NCBI RefSeq assembly: GCF_036370855.1
Contig: NC_088103.1
Coordinates: 9,425,404 to 9,489,403 of the forward strand
Length of the DNA: 64,000 bases
Direction: 5' to 3'
Source of the DNA: Dromaius novaehollandiae
Lineage: Eukaryota > Chordata > Aves > Casuariiformes > Dromaiidae
The notes under the pieces are model-generated. The model did not search any database, was not told the origin of the DNA, and saw nothing but the letters and a program-made list of their open reading frames with translations. The translations under genes and the position numbers were made by a program. This document shows, in pieces, positions 12,801 through 24,800 of this stretch (the stretch's first letter is position 1; every line of letters begins with the position of its first letter).

Positions 12801-15800
12801 TGGTGCTGGGAAGGGACCAGATATCCTGAAGAGCAAAACCCAAAACGTAGCTTTATTGCTCCTCCCGACGGCAGCCTTCAGCAAAGAGGATGGCAGTCGC
12901 CTCGTCCTCCTCTGCCCGTGTCGGCCAGCCGTAGATCCAGCCCCCTGCACCGCTCCGGGCTCTCCCTCGTGCTGCCGACCGATGTCCCCGCTCGCTTACC
13001 CGCGTCCCCGGTGGGGCGCGACCCCGCTTCCCGGGTGCTTTGTTCGGAGGGCGTTTGCAGTCGCGGCTGCGTTGCAGCTGGCTCTGCAGAAGGCCACCTT
13101 AACGAGGATCCCCGTGGTGGCCACCAAACCGTGGGCAGGTTGGGGAGGAACACTAGCAGCTCTTATTTTATTTTTTTTTTAATTTTTTTGGGTGCTGGCA
13201 GGTGCCACCTGCGGAAGCACGTGGTCCTCATTCCCGAAGGCCTGGGCACCCCATGGGAGAGCCGCGCGCGGTGGCTGTGCCGTGGGGAGGCAGTGCACCA
13301 CGGTGCTGGGCGCAGGCCACCTCTGCCGTGGGCCCGGGAGGGAGGGAGGCAGGAGCAGGCGTGGGGTAACGGTGTTTGGTGTGGGGCTGAAGCCCGTGCC
13401 GCTTCCACCCGCCCTCCAGGTGGTGATGAAGGTGGTCCAGCTCCTGCCCGACGGCCACCGGATGAAGAAGGAGGTGGACATGGCCCTGGACACCGTGAGC
13501 GAGACCATGACGCCCATGCACTACCACCTCCGAGAAATCATCATATGCACCTACCGGCAGGTGAGCGGGACCGGGGCTCCTTTTCCCCCCTTTTCCTTTG
13601 CGTCGGCCCGGGGATGCGCTGGTGCCCTGCTCCGTCTCACCGAAGAATTTGCAAATTATCCCGGCACGTTTGGCCGCTTGACAGAAACGGGGCAAAAAGG
13701 GCACCTTTCGGTGACGCCAGGCACCGAGGGGTGCACAGACACGTGGCTTTGGGAGCCCGCTGGCTGCTCGAGGGTTACGTGTACCCCATCGGCAGAGCGG
13801 GTCCGGCGCCGCGCTGCCGGCAGAGGGCAGGGACGGCCCGTGTCGCTCCGCCGCCGAGGCTCCGCCGGCTCCCGCGGCCCCCTGAATTTGGGAGGCCGGG
13901 ATGGGGGGGAGCCGAGCGCCCGAACCCGGCGAGCAGGAAAGCTGCCTCCAGCGCCCGCGTCCCGCTGCGGGCACGGCACAGGCCTGCGCCGCGGCTTTAA
14001 ATGGGAGCTTTTGTGGAGCCGTGATGCTGGAGGGGAGAAAGACGCTCTTTATTCGAGGGTTTTCTTTGTTTTTTTTAAGCCGTGCAGCTATTTTGCGCCT
14101 GTTGCTCTTGGAATCCGTCGGAGCGCAGGAGGCTCCTGTTTCTTTCCCCGGTGCTGAAGCATCGTTTTTGCAGGACCGCGTCGCCCGCTCGGCGGCTGGG
14201 AGCGTCATCCGCCTCCGGCCAGGGCAGCGGCCCGGCGTTTCGTCCCTCCGGCGGGCTCCGCTGCCGGTGCGCGTGCCCTCTGTATTGCATCTCTTTCCCT
14301 ATCAGCTTCCAGAAAGTCTTTGGCAGGCTGGAAGCAGTCCCCAAAGCTCGTCGGTGCTGTTTCGGGGCGCCGGGAAGGGGGCAGGAGGCCTCTGTGCTTG
14401 CAGGTACGCCTGGCCTGGGCCTGGTGCGAGAGCCGGTTGCCCGGACCTCAGGTCAACCCTGCTCCGTGTGGTGGCTTTGAAGATGCAAAGCAAAAACCGC
14501 CCAAGGGATGCTGAAGGTTTGGCACAGGGTGTGGGTTTAGTGCCTTATGCCTTGCTTAAACAGCAGCTTTATTGATTAGGAGCCGGCCCTGGCTGGAAAG
14601 CCATCCTCTCCTCCCCTCCCTCCCCTTTTCCAAAGCAGAAATACAGGTTAGGGTGGGTTTGGTGACTGTTATTGAAAGAAAAACTGCCAGTGTCTCTTCA
14701 AGCATCAGGCTCTGTGTAAAAGCTACGTGCTGGTAAGCGCTTTCGAGTCCCGTCAGTGCTCTTCTCTCCCCTGTCCCAAATTGGGAGCGTGCTCGATTCG
14801 CTGTTCTGCACTTTTTTTTTTTGCTTTGCACTTTTGAACTGTTCGTCTCGCCCAAGAACGGGGGGCCGTTGACACAGAGGTTGGAAAGGGGATTTTAGCG
14901 GAGCAGCCTGTTTTGCTCGCCAGAATAAATGGCTGCAGAGAGGAGAGGGGGAAAAAAAAACCCCAAACCCTAAGTCAATATAAAACCTGGGAGATATTTG
15001 GGTTTTGCCTTTTTTACGTGCACACGTGTGCCCTTTGAATCAGCTCCTGGAAACCGAAGCGCGGGCCGGGAGCCCTCCCACGGCCCTGGCACAAAGCTCC
15101 CCTTCTCCGCTGCGCAGGTCAGGGAGAGGCTAAGGGGAAACGCGGGTGCCTGCCGCAAACCCTCGGCCGGCGTCTGCTGCAAAAATACCCCCGGCGGGAC
15201 GGGCTGGGGCTGGGGCGCGGGGGGAGAGGGAGCAGCAGATGAAGAGGAGATGGAGGTGGAAACGACCGCTTGCTTAATGATGGGAGCAGTGAGCTGCAGC
15301 TGGGAGGAGGGTGACAGCGCGCGGGGGCGAGGTGGCCCCGTCCAAAGCACGATGTGTGACATCTTCCTGCAAGCCCCAGACGTAACGGGCGGCTGCTTTG
15401 CCATGGGGAAGTGGAGGTCCCTTCGGTCCTTGTCCGTCTGTGCATGTGCATGCACTGCTGGGTGGAGGCGAGCTGGCACCCGGGGTTTTCCAGCCCCCCG
15501 CTTGCTCCTGCCGTTCAGGTTGCCTGGGAGGTGCGCGTGACCTTGCCAGCTTCCGAAACAAACCTGCTTCAACGCTGGGTTCAAACTGGGAGATGTTCCT
15601 CCCTGCCCGTGCGTTTTCTTTAACAGCCAGGCGCTGGTAGCTCAGGGCTTACGAGCGTGCAAGGTTGGGTGTCCGTAGCTGCAGAAGGGAACGGGGAGTC
15701 GAACAGCATCGCCTGGTTGGAAACGCTCGACACAACCTCCTTCCCTTTCCTGAGCATCTTTGCATTAAAATCGGAGCGCTGTTTGCTAGTTATTTGGAGA

Positions 15801-18800
15801 AACAACCAAACGCGCTGCCTTCCTCTGTCCTCCTAGATCCAGCCCTGCCCGCTGGCTCGGGGCTGTCTGCTGCTGAGCTGACGGGGAGCAAACGTGGGTG
15901 TTTGACTTGCGTGATGTGTTTGTACGTGTTGGCGTTTACGCTGTAGGAGCAGCCGGCAGTGTCGAGCGTGCGGATAGAGGCAGGGTTAGGCTATACAAGG
16001 TGGGAGGGAGGACTTCTGGTGTGGGCAGATCTCCTCCCATCACCAGAGACCTCCCTGCGTGATGGTCCCGGGGGGCTTCTCGGCCACTTTGGGGGTGAGA
16101 AGTGAAAGCCTGTAAGGGGCGGCTCCTGCCCCGGGTGCACGCAGGTGCCCATGGCTGTGCAGGGCTGCCCGTGGTGGCCGCTCGGCTCTCCTGATGGACC
16201 AGAGACGCTAACGAGGCCTGGAGCAAGCGGTGCTTGGAGAGCTGCGGCCGGGCCAAGTCACTTGGCGGCGGGTGGCCCACATGACGTTGTGCACAAGGCT
16301 CTCTTTTCCTGCAATTCTTGCATAAAATGCAATGGGGGAGAAAGGTACCCTCTTCTGTCTCTGCCTTTCCAACCGCTTCTGGTGTGGGATATCTTGCAAC
16401 GATCAACATTTGCACCTCGGAGCCGCCGGGAGGGCGCAGAGGGGCGACTCGGCTGCGACGCGGGATCTTTGGCGGATGGAGATGAATCCCTGCGGCACGT
16501 GAGCGCGGAGTAATTTCTTCACCCTGTATAAAGCTTTTCTCAGGTTTCACAACAGTGCATAAAAGTGTGCGTGAGATGCTGGTGGCCTGGGCTACCTGCT
16601 GGCTTTTAATTAAAGCCTCCCTCAAATAGAAAGGCTATTCTGGATGTGCCCGCGCTGCCGGAGGGCCGCGGCTCCGCACGGCCGTATCTCGCCTGTGCTT
16701 GTCCCAAACCGCTGCCCGGGGTATTTTTAAGTCCCTTGAGAGCCAAGAAAAGACTCTTCTGGTCAATGTGGCTTTGCTTGGCCCTCTGTGTCCTGCTGTG
16801 GAGAAAAAGGGTGGGAAAACACGGCGCTCGGGGAATTTTCTGTCTTGAAAGGAAGAAACTGCGCGCACCTTCGATTTTAGGGGTAGTTTGACTTCTTTTT
16901 TGGACGGCTGCTTCATCCCTTTGGCAGAGGTGAAGGCTTGTGCTGTGCTGCCTGGCGTTTCGCCTTTTGGTCCCCAGGTGGGAACGGCTCACGTGTTTCT
17001 TGGGTATTTTTAGTGCTGGCCTCGCTGCTGAGCTGGATCCGGAGCAGCAGCAGTAAGTGCAATACGTTTGTGTTGGGCCTGTGATGTTCTTCTGGATGAA
17101 GGCTCAGAAGAAGCTGCAATCCGAGATTTCTTTTCTTTAGAGTATATAGCTGCTGCTTTGCCTAAGGGGTTTTGTCCTGCTTCAGCATCCCCAGAGACTC
17201 CTTTCTCCTGGGGACCGGGATGTCTCTTATTTAAGTGCTACTCTTGCAAATCCCTGCAAACCATTTGCCCCGGACCACTTCTCTCCGTTGCTCGTGGGTC
17301 GCTGCCTGCAGAGGCGAAGGCTGAAAGCACGGTGTGGGGGTTTCTGGGCAAGGGCTGACGTTTGCACGTGGCCGCGGGAAGGAAGCCGGTCCATGCCGCT
17401 GTCGTGGGGCGCGGGCAGGGCGTCCTGTCCCACGTCCGTCCGGCGCGGGGAGGCCGTAGCGCGGTAGGTTCCCGCAACCTCCGCCGTCGAAGCACGACTT
17501 AGCGTCTTAACCGCTGCGGGCGGAATAACCAAGTCAAGGAAAATCCCGAGCTGTAAAAGCTTAATCTTCTCTCAAAAATCACAAGCCTTTCTTGCTGGAC
17601 GGCTTCCCAAGCCCGGGTACCAGCGTGAGCGCAGGGCTTGGCTCCCTTCAGCCCAGCTTCACCGATAGCTGCTAGGGCGGCTTGGCCACCTCTCCTGGTG
17701 CCTTGTTCTGCCTCTCGTGAAAGGAGAAGGCTCCTGGAGAGGTGTCACGCTTGCACCAGGGCTGTTTTGGATCCTTTGGAGGCCTTTAAGCTTTTTTTTT
17801 TATTATTATTATTTTTTTATTTCTTCTTCCTCCTCCTTAGCAGAGGCACCGTTGTACAGGTGGGAGGCAGTGCCCGGACACCGCTGGTGGCCGAGACTTC
17901 TTCTGTGCTGACGTGGGAGAGAAAACCCAGGCTACGTGGGCTGGGCTGTTGCGGAGCTGACCAGTTTGCAGCGATAGTTTCCGCGTGCCTGCGCGGCAGG
18001 GTTACTGGGGACGAGGACGCGGGGCTGTTGCGCTTTGCGTGACTTGCACCCTCACGTGTTTGGCGTTAGGTCTCGTCTGGCGTTGTGGGGAGGTGGCCCA
18101 CGCAGCCAGCAGAAATGGGGGTTGGGAAGCCTCACCTAGCCCACTGCGTGCGTTACGGCTGAAAAGCCCTCTGCTAAACGGGACTCTGCCAGGTTATGGA
18201 TCTAATTACGGCATCGAGTGACCCAGAATGATCCTCTGCCCCTGGTGAGGCGACGTTACTGCTGGCTCTCGTTAGACGTGTCTGCATGCGAGGCAGGAAG
18301 CTTGGCTCGGATGGGCCCTCGCCTAAGTGGGAGCAGATTTCGGTTCTGTAACATTTGTTTTGCTGACGGTTTTGGATGCGTTGCATAACGTTGTGCTGGA
18401 TTGCTCGGGGTTTCCTGCAAGGTAGCGCGGCTTCAAGGCTCAAGCCGTAGCCGTGCGTCCTCCTTATGAAACAACAGCTGAGAGGCCTCAAAGCTGGGGA
18501 GCTCTTGCTCCCGGGAGAGGCACGCGCCCGCGTTTTATCTGGATGGCCGGTACCCGCCTTGGTGCGTGCTTCATCTCAAACGCTATCCCGTGGCAGGCGG
18601 TGGGGACGTAAAACATGTACCCTGAATTTTCTGCAGGTGCCCTGCTTTGGGGTCTCTTTCTAGCGTTACTGACTTTTTAATAAAGCATGGGAATTCTTGC
18701 TCCATCTCCCCTGTAAGTGCCTTGCTCTTGTCGTGGGCCTTGAAAATTCATCATTTATGTTTTTCTGACGTTGCTAACCAGAGCTCAGGGAGCAGACTTT

Positions 18801-21800
18801 GTCTCTGAAGCATCTCCATGGCCTTCAGCGCAGTCTTTCCAGTTTCACCGCAGAAGGACAAGGAGTCTGGTCTGCAAACCTGCCGGCCGTGTAGGGTGCC
18901 CTGAGGTGGCTTGGCTTAAAAACGCCGTAGAAACTGCTGTGAATCTCGATTTGTTTTTTATTTATTTTAGTTTGGAAGAAGGAGCAGGGGGAAGGGGGTA
19001 AAGGATAAGGGAGACATGCTGATGGCCATCCCATCTGGCTGTGCTTGGCAGTCTCTTTGAAGTCGGTGGCCTTGAATGTAACTAAAGAGCTCTCAAATTA
19101 ATACACTATCTGTTTAGACTTGCAGAACGAGTTTTGCCTGAGACAGGGCTCCAAAGTCCTGCAGCTTTCTGGGAGCATGTTCCCTTTTCCTTAGCTACGC
19201 TTACTGGCGAGCACGGTCCTGGCGGCACGGCTCGTCGTGGGAGACTGATGGCCAGCCAGTTGATGCGAACAGCGAGCAATTTGGTATAAAAAGCAACGGC
19301 TGGGCTGCCACGGTCGGTCTAAGAATATTTGGAAAGCGGTACACGCTATTTTTATTTCTTCCCTTCTTCTGTGTGTGTGGGTTTTTTTGTTTTTGTTCTT
19401 TTTATTGGAAACATATTTATAAAATGCTTCTAGGGCATGGCTTTCGGAGGGCTTCAGCTACCCTGAGCCATCTCCCGTTCGTCCCTGAGCTGGAAGCGTG
19501 CAGTTACCCTAGATGGGCTGAGCCCAGGAGCGCAGCCTCGTCATACAAAGCTGGAGGTGGGAAGAGCTCCCGGCGCGCTGGAAGCGGGCTTCAGCGAGGG
19601 GATGCCGCGGTGGGAGGAGCGGGGAGCCGCTCAGAGCGATGGAGCCGGTTTTCCCTGGAAGATGATCGCACTGACATTCCCGTGACCTCCTCGCACCTCT
19701 TCCTGGCGCTTGGCAGTAACTCGCATCGCGTGGGTGTTCCCGTGGTGTATCCTGTTTCCCGGCCAGCCGTATCCCGCTCGCCCTCGCGGCCCGATAGGAA
19801 AGCGAGATAAGCCGGGGATCATCCGCTCCCCTGCGCTCTTTGCCCTGGGAACATCCTTTTGCCGCTGCCTACGTCTTCTGTTTCCGATCGCGTCACCTCC
19901 TTCCAAACCGCCTCGTCCCAGCGGTTCTGGCCGCTCCATCCGTCGCGTTGAGTTTGTCCGTCCCTGCGGGGCAGGGCTGGAGGACCGGGAGGTGGCCTTG
20001 GAGACGGGGTCTCGCTGCCTGCAGGGGCTCAGCAGGGTCTCTCCTTCCCCCTCTGTGCTGGGAGCGACTGGCCCCACGTCATGTACAAATCCTTTAATGT
20101 GTTTTCCCAGTAAACGTGTCCTGGGAGGTCAGGACGCTTCACCCGTTCCTTTGTTTTCCCCCATCTCTCGGTTTCCAACTCGTACGGCTCTCCCCGACCT
20201 TGCAAGGATGCCCCGTTCCTTGTGAGGGGCTGCTGCAGGTGCCCGAAGGAGGACCGGCCCTAAACCACCTCCTGAAACGCGGTGCACGCGAGAAGCGGCT
20301 GCTCCGGAGTCCAAGGACGCCGGTTTGCAGCCGAAAAGCTGGGAAAGCTGATCAGTGGATGAGATCTGCAGGGAGGACCGTCTCGGGTCAGACCAGCAGA
20401 TACAGGCTGGAAAAAATAGATGTGCTTCCAGGTGCGTGTAACCCCTCTCTGGGCTCTGAGCGGGCTTTGATTCACGTCTGCTGGACGAGATCCTCCCTCT
20501 CTAACTCTCACTGAGCCGAAACGCGGCTGCAGCAACGTGCTGCTGCCAGGGAAGGGACCACGAGCGACGCCTGCGCTCCCAGGGCTGCTCGTGTTTATCG
20601 GCTTTTAACTGGCGTGTGAGGTTGCGGGGGGCCGGGTAAAGAGCAGAGTTGGAGAAAGCGACTGAAAATCCCAGCAGCGCGGTGCAAAACCCAAGCTGTC
20701 TCCCCAAAACGAGCCAGCGCTGAGTGAGGCGCATCCGAGATGCAGGGAAAGTCGGGACAGATGGTTGCTCCTCTCCTGCTGCGGGTCACGGCGCAGTGAA
20801 CCTCTTCCCCTAAAAACGGTCCAGCTGCGGCATGCAGGAACCCTTGACCACACGGTCAATTTGGAGAAGAGTCAAACAAGAGGATTACTCCAGCCGCTGA
20901 GCGGGACTTGTGTACTCCAGGCATTAGGCTAATGGACATTTAATGGGGTCGCGGTTTGTGTTTAGAGAAAACGCCCGGTTTCGGTAAACTAACGGCTCGG
21001 AGGCACGGATGCTCCCCGGGGGCTCGCCGCAGCCCCGCAGCGGGAGGTGCAGCTCTCCAAAGCGCGTGCAAAGTTTTGGGCTGTGTTTAGAGTTACGGTC
21101 TCGGACCCGCGAAGGAAGGCTGCGAGGGTCCGGGGGGCGGGCGTCGTGCAGGCTGGCAGGGGGGTGCTTGCGGAGCTGCTTCCCCGCAGGGATATTTGCA
21201 TTTCAGCCGGGCTTTGGCCGCACGAGAGGGAAGCGAGGCTGGTGGGCCTGGTCTGTAACGCGTGATGGTTGTCTGCATGACAGCAAAGTCCTGCAAAGTT
21301 CGGCACGGCCTGGCGTTGGGAGGAGGGCTCGCGCTCGGGGGGCCGCTGGAGCTGTGTGGGAAGTCTTGGCTAGAGTTCTCATAACTGATGAGTCCTTTTG
21401 GAAGCAATAACAAGCTTTGCCCTTCGGGGCCACAAACCCATCTGCAACGACGAGAGACCACGATGAGACCTGCCTTGGGTAGCAGGTATCAAGAGCTTGC
21501 ATTTTGCAGAGCAGCAGATGCTGGTGGTCGTCAGATGCTGAGCACAAGCTGGATCGGCAGTGGGATGAGGCCTGGGGGTTTTTTTTGTGTGTGTGTGTGC
21601 ATATATATATTTTTTCTTCTTTTCTTTTTTCCCCTTTTCTCTCCTCTTTCTTCTCCTGCTCCAGGCTGTGCAGCTGAGGTGCTGCACCCGGGCCGAGTTC
21701 AGGTTCAGGTCAGCAGCGGAGGGATTGCTAACCCTTAATACCTCTTCAAAAATAGACGTGAGGGCACGGTCTGCAGCCTGGGGAGGTGCCCACGGGCTAT

Positions 21801-24800
21801 TCCTGGCTCGTTCTTGCGTTGGGCACAAACCCACACCACGCATATAGCAGCACCTCGTTTATTTTTGAGGTCTGCACGGTGAAGGGGAAGTTTTTATTTG
21901 CTGGAAGCCACAAGCTAATGAGAGCCTGAGCTGCCAAGCCAAAGCAGGAGCGAGCTGGAAGTATGCACTTATTTCCGTCCCCAGTGAGAAAGCGGTCCTG
22001 CCTTGCCAGATGGCTTCAGGGAGCCCGAGGGATGCAGATCACGGGGTGCTAAAGTAGATGGGCACCACGCGTGACCCTGGCAGCACAGAAACCTGCTGTG
22101 TGACCACCTCTTGGAGAGTCGGGAAAGGGTGGACCTGGACCTGATGTTGATTCAGGCTGGTTTTGTTCCCTCTGTGTGTTAGAGGCATGCAGAAACTCTC
22201 CGCTCGTAACTCATGGGAGATGCCTCCTGCTCTTGGGCTTGCAAGAGAGATTCAACCCTTGAGGTTGCTTTCTCTTGAGCCGGATGTGCCTCGTGTCCCG
22301 GTCCTGCGGACCGTGCTTGGCTCTGTGGTGGGATGATGGGGAGGAGGGTTGTTTTGTGGCTGTATAAATGACATTTCCTAGCACAAGAGGTCCTTGCAAG
22401 TTCTCATTTCTCCTTTGAGTAGGGCACCAGGATGGAGAGCGGTGCCTCAGAGGAGAGCTGCGTGGGCTCACCTTGCACGTGGCTTTTCCATAGCGGTACA
22501 TCCTTGCCGGTTAACACACATTCCCTTTGCTTTCCGAAGGAAAAAGCAGCGGCGTTCCTGCCTCCTCGCTCCCTTGGACGTCCGCCATGGGCACCTCTCG
22601 CAGCTCGCTGGGCACCCAGTGCTCCAAGGCTTAACTGTGGTCCGTTGCAGGGGAAGACGGGCAAGGAGGAGAGGGAGAGGCGGACCTTGCAGCTGAGGAG
22701 CCTGCAGTACCTGGAGCGGTACATCTACCTGATCCTTTTCAACGCCTACCTGCACCTGGAGAAGAAGGACTCCTGGCAGCGGCCCTTCAGCGTCTGGATG
22801 CGCGAGGTGAGCCTTCCCCACGTCCCCAGCCGTACACCGGTTGCACCTGGGCCGTGTCAGCGAGGTTGGTGCTTAATTGCACGATTTAATGGCTCCTTTC
22901 CATGCTCCTTGGTGCCCCGGTGCAGGGCCTCCTGCCTCAGAGCCCTGCTGCTGCTGCTGCATTTTAGAAGAGAGGAGAGTGATGCATGAGCCTAAGGGCG
23001 TGTGCTCCCTCTTTGCACAAACATATTTTCCCCAAATCTCTGAACTGGGCCTGAGATTTGTTAAAAGGTGGTGGATTTAAATGAGCAGCGATTTTTTTTG
23101 GGGGGGGGGGGCCCTGTTTCTGTCTCGTACGCGATTCGCTTGCCTCTCGCGGTGGTTTTGGAGCTCGGCTTCCCGCGTGCTCCGTTCGAGTCCTTCGGCT
23201 TGGAGAAACCTGGTTTTCTGTGGGTTTTTTTTTTTTTTCTCGTCTGCTCGCTTAAACTGCAACATCTGCGGCTGGAGGGGAGCCAGGCGAGGCAGCGGGA
23301 CCCGCCGGGCGCCTCGGCCAGCCTGCAAGGCCTCTCCGGTCCCGCTTCCACGCTCCTTCCCGAGCCGGCTCCCGGGTGCTCTGCCGCTTCCTCCTTCCTC
23401 GTTAATCTACCTGCATCGAGACACATCAGACGTTAGGAAAACATCCCCCTCCGCGCCCCGCGTTGCAAACGCAGTACCCCGGCGCGGCGGATCCGGGACG
23501 CAAAATGAAATAATAATTAAAACCATCCCTCGCCGCAGCGCCGGGCTGCGCCGCGACTCCCCGGGGCCGGGGGGCGAGACCCCCCACGGCGGCTGCGGCG
23601 AGGGGGGCTGCTGCCCCCTTTTCTCCCCTTTTCTCCCCTTTTCTCCCCTTTTCTCCCCTTTTCTCCCCTTTTCTCCCCTTTTCTCCCCTTTTCTCCCCTT
23701 TTCTCCCCTTTTCTCCCCTTTTCTCCCCTTTTCTCCCCTTTTCTCCCCTTTTCTCCCCTTTTCTCCCCTTTTCTCCCCTTTTCTCCCCTTTTCTCCCCTT
23801 TTCTCCCCTTTTCTCCCCTTTTCTCCCCTTTTCTCCCCTTTTCTCCCCTTTTCTCCCCTTTTCTCCCCTTTTCTCCCCTTTTCTCCCCTTTTCTCCCCTT
23901 TTCTCCCCTTTTCTCCCCTTTTCTCCCCTTTTCTCCCCTTTTCTCCCCTTTTCTCCCCGGCTGCATCCCCCTTTTCTCCCCTTTTCTCCCCTTTTCTCCC
24001 CTTTTCTCCCCTTTTCTCCCCTTTTCTCCCCTTTTCTCCCCTTTTCTCCCCTTTTCTCCCCTTTTCTCCCCTTTTCTCCCCTTTTCTCCCCTTTTCTCCC
24101 CTTTTCTCCCCTTTTCTCCCCTTTTCTCCCCTTTTCTCCCCTTTTCTCCCCTTTTCTCCCCTTTTCTCCCCTTTTCTCCCCTTTTCTCCCCTTTTCTCCC
24201 CTTTTCTCCCCTTTTCTCCCCTTTTCTCCCCTTTTCTCCCCTTTTCTCCCCTTTTCTCCCCTTTTCTCCCCTTTTCTCCCCTTTTCTCCCCTTTTCTCCC
24301 CTTTTCTCCCCTTTTCTCCCCTTTTCTCCCCTTTTCTCCCCTTTTCTCCCCTTTTCTCCCCTTTTCTCCCCTTTTCTCCCCTTTTCTCCCCTTTTCTCCC
24401 CTTTTCTCCCCTTTTCTCCCCTTTTCTCCCCTTTTCTCCCCTTTTCTCCCCTTTTCTCCCCTTTTCTCCCCTTTTCTCCCCTTTTCTCCCCTTTTCTCCC
24501 CTTTTCTCCCCTTTTCTCCCCTTTTCTCCCCTTTTCTCCCCGGCTGCATCCCCCTTTTCTCCCCTTTTCTCCCCTTTTCTCCCCTTTTCTCCCCTTTTCT
24601 CCCCGGCTGCATCCCCCTTTTCTCCCCTTTTCTCCCCGGCTGCATCCCCCTTTTCTCCCCTTTTCTCCCCTTTTCTCCCCTTTTCTCCCCTTTTCTCCCC
24701 TTTTCTCCCCTTTTCTCCCCTTTTCTCCCCTTTTCTCCCCTTTTCTCCCCTTTTCTCCCCTTTTCTCCCCTTTTCTCCCCTTTTCTCCCCTTTTCTCCCC

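Noticed and set aside
15635..15707. tRNA-like words TGGTAGCTCAGG and GGGAGTCGAAC
   Set aside because: The first resembles an A box on +, the second a B box on the opposite strand; orientation and spacing are incompatible with one tRNA, and no acceptor stem pairs.
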